From contig JAFLBX010000001.1 in assembly GCA_017303675.1 (NCBI GenBank), forward strand, positions 1,561,970 through 1,625,969: DNA of 64,000 nt. Direction: 5' to 3'. Positions within the stretch are counted from its first letter, which is position 1; the number at the start of each line of letters is the position of its first letter. Under the pieces are notes generated by a model. The model was not told the DNA's origin and searched no databases. It saw only the letters and a list, made by a program, of their open reading frames with translations. The position numbers and the translations under genes were made by a program. Positions 18,438 to 26,988 of the stretch are shown here, one piece after another. Source of the stretch: Ignavibacteria bacterium (GTDB lineage: Bacteria; Bacteroidota; Ignavibacteria; Tepidaquicellales; OLB5).

Positions 18438-19261
18438 AAGAACCATCCAGCATATTCGAAAAGCTTTTTTTCACAACAGTAAGAATTGCAACCTTAAACA
18501 AAAATACATATAAAAGAGAAGTTGGAACAGGATTCTTTATTCGCAAACAACTTAAAGATGATTTATCGTTAGTTTATTTGGTTACTGCTAAGCATGTCAT
18601 TGATGATATGAGTGATTGCGTAATTTTTATGCATGCTACCAAAGAAGGTAAATTAGATTTAGGGAATCCAATGAGAATCGAATTAGATAAATTTGGAAAT
18701 GATTGGATTAAACATGAGAGATTTGATGTTGCAATTTTAAGTATAGGTCCAATCCTTAATGAATTAAAAGAAAAGAATACTGAACCTTTCTTGTTATTTA
18801 TTGATTTGGACTATTCTCCGGTACAAGAAGAAATCGATGAATATATAGATGGGGTCGAAGATGTTTATTTTATTGGATACCCAGATGATAAGTATGACAA
18901 GGTAAACATGATACCAATTATGCGAAAGGGAATTACGGCAACACCATACAATATTAACTATAATGGAGAATCAAAATTTGTAATAGATGCTTCAATTTAT
19001 GAAGGTACAAGCGGGAGTCCTATATTGATATGTAACCCTGATAATTTTTCATTGAAGGGCAAAGGTTTACATGCTGGCACCAGATTATTTTTTCTTGGAT
19101 TGATAAGTAGAGCTTATAGGAGAATGGAAGACGAAGAATATATTAATCTGGGTATTTGTTGCAAATCATCAATCATTTATGAATTAATTGAACAACATGC
19201 TAAAAAGCATAATTTTGAATTAGAGCCTCGCAGGAAGATATGTATTCCAGGGTTATCTTGA
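18434..19261 (+). CDS. Trypsin-like serine peptidase, cytoplasmic
   Basis: 275 residues, no signal peptide. The chymotrypsin-fold triad is visible: H54 in YLVTAKHVIDD, D98 in ERFDVAILSIG, and S193 in EGTSGSPI (GTSGSP in place of GDSGGP). VGTGFFI before the His is the usual first barrel segment. The C-terminal part after residue 200 is not assignable. Translationally coupled to the 83-residue protein. Proteases of this type without export signals occur in conflict systems and as degenerate DegP relatives; nothing else here decides its role. Confidence 0.8.
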   Translation: MKEPSSIFEKLFFTTVRIATLNKNTYKREVGTGFFIRKQLKDDLSLVYLVTAKHVIDDMSDCVIFMHATKEGKLDLGNPMRIELDKFGNDWIKHERFDVAILSIGPILNELKEKNTEPFLLFIDLDYSPVQEEIDEYIDGVEDVYFIGYPDDKYDKVNMIPIMRKGITATPYNINYNGESKFVIDASIYEGTSGSPILICNPDNFSLKGKGLHAGTRLFFLGLISRAYRRMEDEEYINLGICCKSSIIYELIEQHAKKHNFELEPRRKICIPGLS

Positions 19262-19283
19262 TTTAAAATATTGTTCCCTTATC

Positions 19284-19844
19284 TTACTTCAAATAATCAA
19301 CAATTTTCCCTACGTTAACATCAACATCATTGAATGAACTGAGAACAAGGTTGAACCTGTATTTTTTTGAATCAAGCTCCTTAGCCGTTACTTCCATTTT
19401 CTGCCAGTTCTTTGCTGAATTCGATTTCTGCGCTTTATCGCGCTCCTTTATATTCTTAAGCCTCAGGTCTTCCGGTCCTGATACCCTGAAAATGTAATTG
19501 CTTTTTGGATAGGGCAGTATAGTATCAATAATCATATACCTGCAAATCCTGAAAGGTTTGCCGCCGGTTTTATCAACCCTGATCAATTTATTAAAATCAA
19601 AATTCGGGCTCTCAGCCTGTATTCCGATAGGTGTATCAATAACCTGTTTGATCATTTCCCAATCATACTTAAAAGGAGTGTTCATATACTCCTCATATGG
19701 TTCATTGTTGTATGATTTAAGATAGTAGTCACCGGGAATTCTTGCAGCCATTGTATCGCCCAGTTCACGCGCGAGCTTTTTTGCAAGAGTTGATTTACCG
19801 GCGCCCGCAGCGCCGCATATACTTATAACTATTTTATCGTTCAT
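19284..19844 (-). CDS. P-loop kinase, uridine-kinase-like
   Basis: 186 residues with Walker A GAAGAGKST at residues 10-18, a GDYYL segment in the place where uridine kinase has its substrate loop, and VSGPEDLRLKNIKERDKAQK resembling the LID arginines of nucleoside kinases. Likely phosphorylates a small molecule; the true substrate is unclear. Convergent with the trypsin-like gene (22 nt between stops). ATG start. Confidence 0.72.
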   Translation of the reverse strand: MNDKIVISICGAAGAGKSTLAKKLARELGDTMAARIPGDYYLKSYNNEPYEEYMNTPFKYDWEMIKQVIDTPIGIQAESPNFDFNKLIRVDKTGGKPFRICRYMIIDTILPYPKSNYIFRVSGPEDLRLKNIKERDKAQKSNSAKNWQKMEVTAKELDSKKYRFNLVLSSFNDVDVNVGKIVDYLK

Positions 19845-19861
19845 TTATATATTGTGTCATG

Positions 19862-19918
19862 CTGAACTTGTTTCAGCATATTGCTTTTATTTTATTGTGA
19901 ACCCTGAAACAAGTTCAG
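19862..19918. repeat. Inverted pair of CTGAACTTGTTTCAG elements
   Basis: CTGAACTTGTTTCAG (19862-19876) and its exact reverse complement CTGAAACAAGTTCAG (19904-19918) are separated by 27 bp. Each is itself a palindrome (CTGAA / TTCAG). They lie between the kinase and hydrolase genes and belong to a common intergenic repeat type; together they could fold after the hydrolase transcript start or act in neither direction. Confidence 0.7.
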
Positions 19919-19938
19919 AGTGAAAATGATCAAATTTT

Positions 19939-20985
19939 CTATTTACTTAATTTATATTCGCTTACAAATACGGGCTGGGCAATTGCTTCTTTGTAAAATC
20001 TGAGTGCATCTGGGGATGAATCTATCTGAATTGCAGACATTGTGCCATCATGATTTATCCATGTGGAGTGCCACCAGCCGATTGCTTTGATTCGGCTGAA
20101 TTCAGGCTGCTGTACAGTATAAAGAGCACTTTGAATCCAAAGTGCTTTGTTAACATTTGGAAGGTAATCTGCTACACCGAACTCCAGAATCGCGATCGGC
20201 TTATCACCTGTCAGATTCAAGAGCTGGTCATATCCGGGTTTCATAATATCCATAAATCTTTGGTAACTTTCGCCCCATCTTTGAGCGCCATATGCGCTGA
20301 TACCTATCCAGTCAATGTAATTGTCACCCGGATAATAATTTTTAATATTATTCCACTCTTCATCAGGCGCGCCTACAGAATTTACATGGAAGATCCAGGT
20401 AACTTTTGTAGCGCCTTCATCATTAAATATATCTATAATATACCTGTAAGCATCCCTGTACAGCTCTGGTCCATCAGCAAGATTTTTATCACCATATCCT
20501 GTTTTATTGCCGCCGCCATTTTGTATGCCGCTCCATGGAAACCAGTCACCGTTTGGTTCACCTGCAAATCCTATCAATACAGGTATATCGGTTTTTTTAA
20601 GATCTGCTGCCCATTTTCTGAGTTCTTTTTCAAATTTTCCGTCAACAATCTTTTTCAGTGAGTACGTTTTATCAAGCTTATCATATTTGCTCCATGGCAG
20701 CATCCTGATAGAAGGTATTGCACCGCTTTTCCAGATATTTTTTACTGATTCCCCGGGGAATTTTATTCCCTCAAACCAGTCGCTTTGAAAATTGAGCCAG
20801 ACAATTTTTTTGCCTGTTAGATTTTCGAAATACGGTACTTCATTTTCTGATACATTGTTTGATGATGAATAAATAGTTGAAAAGGCTGTATGATATATTC
20901 CCTCATCAGGTGGAAGCAGCTTAACTTCTTTTGACTGGCAAAAAATATTAAGTACTGAAAAAACAAGAATTATAATGATTTTCAA
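19939..20985 (-). CDS. Secreted glycoside hydrolase, GH26-like (beta-mannanase fold)
   Basis: 348 residues starting on TTG with a signal peptide (MKIIIILVFSVLNIFCQS). (beta/alpha)8 barrel features: acid/base E143 in GFAGEPNGDWFPW, DWIGISAYG, and nucleophile E268 in AILEFG, in the positions expected for clan GH-A family 26. Would cut beta-mannan or a similar beta-glycan in the periplasm or outside. No SusC/D or other carbohydrate-use genes are nearby. Family call rests on motifs only. Confidence 0.72.
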   Translation of the reverse strand: MKIIIILVFSVLNIFCQSKEVKLLPPDEGIYHTAFSTIYSSSNNVSENEVPYFENLTGKKIVWLNFQSDWFEGIKFPGESVKNIWKSGAIPSIRMLPWSKYDKLDKTYSLKKIVDGKFEKELRKWAADLKKTDIPVLIGFAGEPNGDWFPWSGIQNGGGNKTGYGDKNLADGPELYRDAYRYIIDIFNDEGATKVTWIFHVNSVGAPDEEWNNIKNYYPGDNYIDWIGISAYGAQRWGESYQRFMDIMKPGYDQLLNLTGDKPIAILEFGVADYLPNVNKALWIQSALYTVQQPEFSRIKAIGWWHSTWINHDGTMSAIQIDSSPDALRFYKEAIAQPVFVSEYKLSK

Positions 20986-21002
20986 TAGATTAAATTAATT
21001 TT

Positions 21003-21950
21003 TTAAGGCTTGTTTATTTTAACATAGTTCGGCCTGTTATACATTAAACGGAATCCGCACCTCAAGATGTTCCAGTATGATGGATTTGGATTTTCTTCTG
21101 AATCTTCGCCTGTATCAACAAAGATCCATTTAGCTCCGCGATCTCTTGCTGCATCGATCCTGAGCTTTAATAACTCACCCTGTATACCGCGTCTGCGATA
21201 TTCAGGCAGTACATTTGCAAACGAAAGATAAGCGGTTTCTCCGGTGATGCAAACGCCGGCAGAACCAGCGGGCTTATCATTTTCAAAAGCCATAAAATTT
21301 ACCCATCGGTCAGTGCCTACAGTTGAAGCAATTACATCATCAAATTCATGCGGAAAGTCAAATACTGTATTCAGCATAAAAGCAAAATCCTTTGCTTTTT
21401 CTTTTGTTACTTCGCGTATTTCAAGATCACAACCAGCTGATTTAACAGGTGAAGTATCTTTATAAAATGTTATCAAGGAGTTTGCATATTCGTAATTTCC
21501 TGACTTCAGCATTTCTTTTTTATTATCGTCAAGCAGTCCGGGCGGGATCTGCAATGCGAACTTACCTGTTTTACCTGAATAAAATTTTTCAGCTGAATCA
21601 AGCAATGCTTTATCGAGGTTAAAAATTCCTAGGGTCCTGTTCAATGAAAAGCCCGGAAAAATATCAGACCTTATGGAAGTAAGATCACCGCTGCGCTGCA
21701 TTTTAAAGCCTGCTCGCCTAAAGGCATCTTCTCCTGCGAATTTGTGCATCAGGTATGTTGCTTCTGATTCTGTTTTTTCGAACTTATCACCAAAGAATTT
21801 TAGGGCATCAGATTTCAATTTTAGGCAGAGCTCATCTTTTGCATGATTATAGCCTGCAGGGTCATCAAAATCTATTTCAGCAAGCTTCAGCTTAAGTGCT
21901 TCATATTCCCGTGCGGCAGTTTGATTAACTGTAATATAATCCCTGAACAT
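21003..21950 (-). CDS. GNAT acetyltransferase domain carrying the C-terminus of GrpB (3' part of a frameshifted fusion)
   Basis: Residues 1-55 (FRDYITVNQTAAREYEALKL onward) match the C-terminal part of GrpB/UPF0157 proteins. The rest is a GNAT domain with the acetyl-CoA loop PEYRRRGIQGELL and a following SYWNILRCGFRLMYNRPNY segment. The reading frame continues upstream without a stop to about 22030, where it joins the GrpB N-terminal half after a one-base shift. The original gene was therefore probably one GrpB-GNAT protein of about 432 residues. The ATG at 21950 overlaps the TGA of the upstream fragment, so reinitiation could still make this piece alone. Confidence 0.75.
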   Translation of the reverse strand: MFRDYITVNQTAAREYEALKLKLAEIDFDDPAGYNHAKDELCLKLKSDALKFFGDKFEKTESEATYLMHKFAGEDAFRRAGFKMQRSGDLTSIRSDIFPGFSLNRTLGIFNLDKALLDSAEKFYSGKTGKFALQIPPGLLDDNKKEMLKSGNYEYANSLITFYKDTSPVKSAGCDLEIREVTKEKAKDFAFMLNTVFDFPHEFDDVIASTVGTDRWVNFMAFENDKPAGSAGVCITGETAYLSFANVLPEYRRRGIQGELLKLRIDAARDRGAKWIFVDTGEDSEENPNPSYWNILRCGFRLMYNRPNYVKINKP

Positions 21951-22300
21951 CAGGTCAATATTCCTGAAATAATGCCCTGCATTTGTAGCGTGAATGTGGA
22001 AAGAACGCTTGCCATCAATAAATTTTCTAAATACCTTCGGAAGGGAAGAATATCTTCAAAATCTTTATAATACTCATAGCCAAGTTCAGTAAGAGGCTCA
22101 ATGAGGCTGTGAGCGTCTTCCAGCGACCTTGTACCAATGTAAATATCAATAACAGGTTTTGCTGCCAGACCCTCAACTGAAGTACTGCCGGCGTGCTCTA
22201 TTATAAATATTTTGTTACCGCATTTTTCTTTGATAGCAAGGGCTTCTTTTAAATACTTTTCCTTCCAGGCCGGGTCATATGGAACAACTTCCGTTTTCAT
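21950..22300 (-). pseudogene. GrpB family (UPF0157) N-terminal fragment, frameshifted
   Basis: 116-residue reading frame; the first ~95 residues are GrpB-like: VVPYDPAWKEKYLKEA, EHAGSTSVEGLAAKPVIDIY, YEYYKDFEDILPFRRY. After that the frame ends in unrelated sequence. Restoring one T in the TTT run at 22029-22031 (minus strand) gives FRKFIDGKRSFHIHATNAGH, the expected GrpB continuation, and runs into the next reading frame. GrpB-like proteins have a nucleotidyltransferase-like fold; no firm function is known. Confidence 0.82.
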
Positions 22301-22374
22301 TATTTAAAGCTGCTTTTAAATGAATGGTTAGCTGTAAGATACTATTTGTTGTTGAGTATAAAAATCCATTTATA

Positions 22375-23229
22375 CTAAATTGCCAAAATTATTTTATTCC
22401 CGTCAAAATCTTTAACTTCTGCAGATTTACCGTCAAAGGAAGCAGAATGCAGACCTGCTTCTTTGGCTCTGTTTGTAATTAAGTTAATACAATCAGGATC
22501 GGGGATCGTTATTGTGAAGCTTAACAATCCAACGGAATTGGAAGGCGCAGGTGATCCATTCCGGGACGACCACACATTTGTTCCAATATGATGATGATAT
22601 CCGCCTGCTGAAAAGAACATTGCTCCGTTATATGCAGAATTTGTAACATTCATTCCCAAAATAAAACTGTAAAAATTCTGAGCCTTTTTAAGATCACTTA
22701 CATTGAGATGTATATGACCTATTTCTGTATCAGGGTGAATACCATTCCATACGTTTCTGTCATTAAGTTCATCTGTAATTGTATTCAGATTCAAAGGCAG
22801 TGTTGCCATTTCAACCTGCCCCATATTGTAAGGCCAGTCTTCACGGGGTCTGTCTGCATAAAGTTCTATACCATTTTCATCGGGGTCTTGCAGGTATATT
22901 GCTTCGCTAACCAGGTGATCTGAAAATCCCTGGAATTTGATCCTGTTATTGAACAGTCTTAAAAAAACCCGGGCAAGCTCTTTCCTGTTGGGCAGTTTTA
23001 TTGCAATATGAAACAACCCTGTTGTTCCTTTAGGTTTGTAAACTGCATTTTTATCTTCTCTCAGAAGTAACTGGTACGGCATTTTCCCGGTGGCAGAAAG
23101 CTGAACAGAATTTTGATCCTGAGAGATCACTTTAAATCCCATCAGCTCAGAATAAAAATGTAATGAAGCTGTGAGGTCTTTTACCTTCAGCTCTGCGCTT
23201 TGAATTTTTGTATTATCAGGTATTTTCAT
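22375..23229 (-). CDS. Two-domain VOC protein, catechol-2,3-dioxygenase (CatE)-like
   Basis: 284 residues, the size of Bacillus CatE. Two vicinal-oxygen-chelate modules: residues ~8-130 (SAELKVKDLTASLHFYSELM, GLFHIAIKL, GIELYAD) and ~160-284 (GHIHLNVSDLKKAQNFYSFI, YHHHIGTNVW). H and E metal ligands are present. Extradiol ring cleavage is the likely reaction; the substrate is inferred from the CatE resemblance. Lies 53 nt behind the isomerase-like gene at the end of the MarR-headed cluster. Confidence 0.82.
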   Translation of the reverse strand: MKIPDNTKIQSAELKVKDLTASLHFYSELMGFKVISQDQNSVQLSATGKMPYQLLLREDKNAVYKPKGTTGLFHIAIKLPNRKELARVFLRLFNNRIKFQGFSDHLVSEAIYLQDPDENGIELYADRPREDWPYNMGQVEMATLPLNLNTITDELNDRNVWNGIHPDTEIGHIHLNVSDLKKAQNFYSFILGMNVTNSAYNGAMFFSAGGYHHHIGTNVWSSRNGSPAPSNSVGLLSFTITIPDPDCINLITNRAKEAGLHSASFDGKSAEVKDFDGNKIILAI

Positions 23230-23282
23230 GATTTATACTGGAAACATTTCAGCACTACCCTGAAATGTTTCCTGCATTAGAA

Positions 23283-23588
23283 TTAGTTAAGTGAAAAATC
23301 AGGTATTTTAAAATTAATACTGTTATGAAATGTTAATTTATGGATCCTGTAATTAATATACGGAGCTATAGGAAATGAGTTCAGCAGATTCTGAACTTTT
23401 TCTTCCGATTCAGCAATTACATTTACCCAAAGCTTACCGCTTTCAATAGATAGTGCGTATGAAGAAATTATTCCTTCATTCATTAATTTGTTAACCTGCG
23501 CACGCTGCCGGGGTACCAGTGAAAGAAATTCATCATTAAACGGTACAGGCAGATCTATATCTGCAAGAAATTCATACATTATGATCAT
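23283..23588 (-). CDS. Muconolactone-isomerase-like small protein
   Basis: 101 residues. The pattern F.....VP (start), QRAQVNKLMNEGIISSYALS, then LNSFPIAPYINYRIHKLTFH resembles the ferredoxin-fold muconolactone isomerase/YCII type, whose C-terminal signature is LPLFPYMxxEVTPLxxH. It starts directly after the stop of the PIG-L gene; a second ATG lies at codon 4. Similarity is faint, so an enzymatic role is tentative, although its place beside a ring-cleavage-like protein fits. Confidence 0.6.
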   Translation of the reverse strand: MIIMYEFLADIDLPVPFNDEFLSLVPRQRAQVNKLMNEGIISSYALSIESGKLWVNVIAESEEKVQNLLNSFPIAPYINYRIHKLTFHNSINFKIPDFSLN

Positions 23589-24296
23589 TTATTTTATTCC
23601 TTCAAAAATATCTTTCAGTTTATGTTCAAAAGTTTCACCGAAAATTTCAAAAACTACTTTATTTGTAATGTGCTGCTGTATATTTGTTGCTTTAATTGTT
23701 TCCTGAAAAGTAACGTAACAATCCAGCGCTTTTAGAGAGTTATCAATATCAACCTGTTCAACTTCTACTATGCAGTCAATTTCTTCGGGTTTTGAACCGC
23801 TGATCTTAAAATGTGTTTGTTTAGCAGCCTCTTCTTCAGTAATTGTAAAAAGCGCAAGTCTTTTGGGATATCCCAGTTTTTCTTTCATTTCTACAAATAC
23901 CCGTTTTACAATACTGTGTATTATCAGGTGGTCATGGAAACCGCTGATGCCATGTACAGCATAGGTTACTATAACATCAGGTTTTAATCTATCTATCTCA
24001 TCGAAAACAACTTTTTCAATATCCCGCGGGTCCATTTTTTTCAAACCGCTATCAGGCAGGTCTAGAACATTCATCCCGCTTAAGTTCAGGACTTTTTCTA
24101 CTTCGAGCATTTCCTTATATCTGACCTCTCCCATTTCTTCAACAGAGTATCCGTATTTATGTCTTTGCCTGGTTGCTCCGCCTTTGGTCAAAGTTAACAG
24201 GTAAACTTCATGCCCATCCCTGCGCTGCTTGGACATTGCATGAGCTGGACCGAAAGATTCATCATCAGGATGGGGGAATATATAGAGTATCTTCAT
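23589..24296 (-). CDS. PIG-L family deacetylase (BshB2-like)
   Basis: 235 residues. The zinc-binding signature PHPDDESFGPAHAM at residues 9-22 and the later H in GISGFHDHLIIHS define LmbE/PIG-L enzymes. It aligns best with BshB-type N-acetylglucosaminyl-malate deacetylases of bacillithiol synthesis (YIFPHPDDE, GGATRQR). bshA and bshC are not in the window, so a thiol role is a guess, but it sits well among redox and electrophile genes. Eleven nt after the FMN reductase gene. Confidence 0.8.
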   Translation of the reverse strand: MKILYIFPHPDDESFGPAHAMSKQRRDGHEVYLLTLTKGGATRQRHKYGYSVEEMGEVRYKEMLEVEKVLNLSGMNVLDLPDSGLKKMDPRDIEKVVFDEIDRLKPDVIVTYAVHGISGFHDHLIIHSIVKRVFVEMKEKLGYPKRLALFTITEEEAAKQTHFKISGSKPEEIDCIVEVEQVDIDNSLKALDCYVTFQETIKATNIQQHITNKVVFEIFGETFEHKLKDIFEGIK

Positions 24297-24307
24297 TATT
24301 TTAAATT

Positions 24308-24865
24308 TTATTTTTTAAAAATTTTTATCCAGTTTTCAAACGCTGAAATAAATCTTATAAGGTGCTGTTTAAGTGCGTCATCTATAAGTAAACCGTTCTC
24401 ATCAAATTTTTCCTGAATTTTTGTTACAAGTACTTCAGGCTTTTTAAGATCAAGCATATTTGAATGAGCAAAGATCTGCCGTAAATGTCCCTGTGCCCTT
24501 ATAGTTCCGCTTATGCCGCCTGAACCTCCCATCATTGCCACAGGTTTCAGGTGCAGCGGTGTATCTATCGGAGTTCTGGAAGCCCAGTCTAATACATTTT
24601 TTAATACACCCGGTATTGAATAGTTATATTCGGGTGTTGCTATCAGGAGTCCGTCTGAAGATCTTATTTTTTCTTTCAGTTCTTCAATCAGGGGTGGAAC
24701 ACCGGATTTTTCCAGATCTGTGTTGTACATTGGGATGCCGCTTATATCAAACTCTTCAATATTCATTTGTTCCACGGCTATTTCTTTGGCAGCTCTCAGC
24801 AGCATCCTGTTGTAAGAGCCTTTTCTTAAGCTGCCGGCTATTCCAACTATATTTAATTTTTCCAA
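24308..24865 (-). CDS. NADPH-dependent FMN reductase family protein
   Basis: 185 residues, flavodoxin fold: GIAGSLRKGSYNRMLLRAA at the phosphate loop, the conserved PEYNYSIPGVLKNVLDWAS and the MMGGSGGISGTIRAQ flavin-binding segments. Probable quinone or azo reductase. It starts on TTG at 24865, with AAAGGAT well placed upstream, 4 nt after the nitroreductase stop. Confidence 0.88.
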   Translation of the reverse strand: MEKLNIVGIAGSLRKGSYNRMLLRAAKEIAVEQMNIEEFDISGIPMYNTDLEKSGVPPLIEELKEKIRSSDGLLIATPEYNYSIPGVLKNVLDWASRTPIDTPLHLKPVAMMGGSGGISGTIRAQGHLRQIFAHSNMLDLKKPEVLVTKIQEKFDENGLLIDDALKQHLIRFISAFENWIKIFKK

Positions 24866-24869
24866 TCAG

Positions 24870-25475
24870 TTATCCTTTTTCCCATTTTATTTTTTCAGTC
24901 AGAGGAATTGTACGTTTACCTTCGTATTGATTTTCAGAGTAACCCAGGTAAACCAAAGCTATCACTTTATCTTCCTCATCAAGTCCAAGATATTCTTTCA
25001 TTAATTCAGTATGTGTCATCCCGCCTGTTGACCAGAAATTTGCAATGCCTAATGAGGTAGCGCCAAGCAGAATATTCTGCACAGCTGCAGAAGCTGCTGA
25101 AATTTCCTCAATTTCAGGCAGGCGTTTTTGTTCATCACGCTTCATGACACAAACAATCAAATGAGAAAGATTATTACCGTTTCCGAGTATCTTTTCATAT
25201 TTATCTTTATTGAAATTACTTTCATCTGTACTTTTCCTGTAAAGTTCAGCATGATCGGAAACAAATTTCCGGGCCTGCGTTCCTGCGAAAACATAAAATC
25301 TCCACGGTTCAGTATGTTTATGAGTAGGTGCCCAATCAGCAAGTTCAAGAAGCTGCATTACATGTGCATCAGGAATAATTTTCCCGTTCATTTTTGAAGG
25401 TTTTACAGTCCTTCTTTTCTTAATTATCTCTGATAAAACATCAAAATCTGATTTCATATAATTATTAATTTTCAT
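24870..25475 (-). CDS. Nitroreductase family protein
   Basis: 201 residues: IIKKRRTVKPSKMN and WAPTHKHTEPWRFYVFAG (flavin-binding Arg and PxxWRF), NILLGATSLGIANFWSTGG and a VALVYLGY strand. NAD(P)H-dependent FMN enzyme of the YdjA/MhqN type, cytoplasmic dimer. Coupled to the FMN reductase gene. ATG at 25475; a second ATG six codons later is possible. Confidence 0.88.
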   Translation of the reverse strand: MKINNYMKSDFDVLSEIIKKRRTVKPSKMNGKIIPDAHVMQLLELADWAPTHKHTEPWRFYVFAGTQARKFVSDHAELYRKSTDESNFNKDKYEKILGNGNNLSHLIVCVMKRDEQKRLPEIEEISAASAAVQNILLGATSLGIANFWSTGGMTHTELMKEYLGLDEEDKVIALVYLGYSENQYEGKRTIPLTEKIKWEKG

Positions 25476-25573
25476 TGCAAAATATTATGCAATATGAACT
25501 TAAACTCTTAAAACCTCAAGTGAATGAACGGGAATATTTCAAAATATCATTATTTTACGCTAATAATATTAAA

Positions 25574-26287
25574 TTATATCTTCATTGGTACTTCAATTAT
25601 TAGCAGGCTTGATTCTTCATTAGCAGAAATTTGGAAACTATCAGTATCTTCAATTCCAAGCCCGTCGCGCTTATTAAGATCAATTCCGCCTGCATTAACA
25701 GAGCCTTCGATTACGAATAAATAAATACCATTACCGCGTTGATTGACATCATATTTGAGATTTTTTCCTTTATCAAGATCAGTAAGTGAAAAATATGAAT
25801 CCTGATTGATCCAAAGACTTCCGTAATTTTTATCCGGTGATACAACGACCTGAAGTTTGTTCTTCCTGTCATCGGCATTATAAGTCTTTTGGTCATATCT
25901 TGGTTCGATATCACGCTCTTTAGGAAAGACCCAGATTTGCAGAAAGTTCACATCTTCTTTTTTTGAAGCGTTATATTCACTGTGATAAAGGCCGGAGCCT
26001 GCTGACATTATCTGAACATCACCTGTTTTTATTACCTGTTCGGTGCCTGTTGAATCTTTGTGTGCAAGCGATCCTTTTAACGGAATTGAAACTATTTCCA
26101 TGTTATCATGCGGATGCGTGCCGAATCCTTCACCGGGCTGCACAATATCATCATTCAGCACCCGCAGCAGCCCGAACCTTACCCTTTCAGGGTTATGATA
26201 AGATGCGAAGCTGAATGTATGATGTGAATTTAACCAACCATGATCAGCTTTACCTCTTGTATCTGATTTATGCAGAGTAGTTTTCAT
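25574..26287 (-). CDS. Pirin family protein (YhaK/YhhW-like bicupin)
   Basis: 237 residues. The pirin start is clear: SDTRGKADHGWLNSHHTFSF, then GFGTHPHDNMEIVSIPL with the metal-ligand histidines, and GSGLYHSEYN for the glutamate/histidine end of the first cupin. The second cupin lacks metal ligands. E. coli YhhW has quercetin dioxygenase activity; pirins usually respond to redox stress. Separated by about 85-98 nt from its neighbours. Confidence 0.9.
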   Translation of the reverse strand: MKTTLHKSDTRGKADHGWLNSHHTFSFASYHNPERVRFGLLRVLNDDIVQPGEGFGTHPHDNMEIVSIPLKGSLAHKDSTGTEQVIKTGDVQIMSAGSGLYHSEYNASKKEDVNFLQIWVFPKERDIEPRYDQKTYNADDRKNKLQVVVSPDKNYGSLWINQDSYFSLTDLDKGKNLKYDVNQRGNGIYLFVIEGSVNAGGIDLNKRDGLGIEDTDSFQISANEESSLLIIEVPMKI

Positions 26288-26371
26288 AATATTTTCCTTT
26301 CGTTTTCATTTTGTTTGAATTTAAACCAATAACCGCAGAATCCTGTTCCATATTAACAATATACTTTTTTT

Positions 26372-26899
26372 CTAGATAACTTCTTTCATTTCCGCAAATA
26401 TCTCAAGCTTAACATCCTGTCCCACTACTATACCGCCTGCTTCGGTCATAACATTCCATTGCAGCCCGAAATCAAACCTGTTCAGCTTTCCTGTAATTTC
26501 AAACCCTGCGACCTGCAGATTATCGAAGCCTCGGGCTATTCCATTGTATTCAGTATTAAGTACAACTTCTTTTGTAATACCTTTTATTGTGATATCGCCA
26601 GTAAGTTCAAATTTTCCATCTGATATTTTTGTAAATTTTTTCGATTTAAAAGTAAGCTCAGGAAATTTTTCTGCATCAAAAAAATCAGCTGATTTTAAAT
26701 GCGTATCTCTTTGTTCGTTCTTTGTATCAATTGAATCAATATCAGCTGAAAATGTAATTTTAGCATTTTCAAATGAATCATTTTCTGTTTCAATTTCAGC
26801 ATCAAATTTATTGAACTGTCCTGTTACGGTTGAAACAACCAAATGTTTAACCTTGAATTTTATTTCTGAATGCGCAGGATCAATTTTCCATTTTTTCAT
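26372..26899 (-). CDS. YceI family lipid-binding protein
   Basis: 175 residues without a signal peptide. YceI lipocalin-like features: WKIDPAHSEIKFKVKHLVVS at the start, DIDSIDTKNEQRDTHLKSADFF, and the FGLQWN end of the barrel. Binds isoprenoid quinone-like or amide ligands in known members. A strong GGAGG lies 6-7 nt before the ATG. A candidate operator (26957-26974) precedes it. Confidence 0.9.
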   Translation of the reverse strand: MKKWKIDPAHSEIKFKVKHLVVSTVTGQFNKFDAEIETENDSFENAKITFSADIDSIDTKNEQRDTHLKSADFFDAEKFPELTFKSKKFTKISDGKFELTGDITIKGITKEVVLNTEYNGIARGFDNLQVAGFEITGKLNRFDFGLQWNVMTEAGGIVVGQDVKLEIFAEMKEVI

Positions 26900-26956
26900 T
26901 TTTTTACCCTCCAGGTATATTAATTATTTGTTATTAAAAAATCTCTGTTTCAACAA

Positions 26957-26974
26957 TATTTGTTTAAACACATA
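26957..26974 (-). promoter_or_regulatory. Candidate MarR-type operator upstream of the YceI gene
   Basis: TATGTGT-TTAA-ACAAATA on the minus strand; 6 of 7 pairs match, and the left arm equals that of the perfect operator at 27514-27533. It lies 58 nt upstream of the YceI start. Confidence 0.45.
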
Positions 26975-26988
26975 TATATATAAATTTT

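Noticed and set aside
20050-20661. 203-codon frame opposite the GH26-like gene
   Set aside because: Shadow of the hydrolase, with low-complexity composition and no signal of its own.
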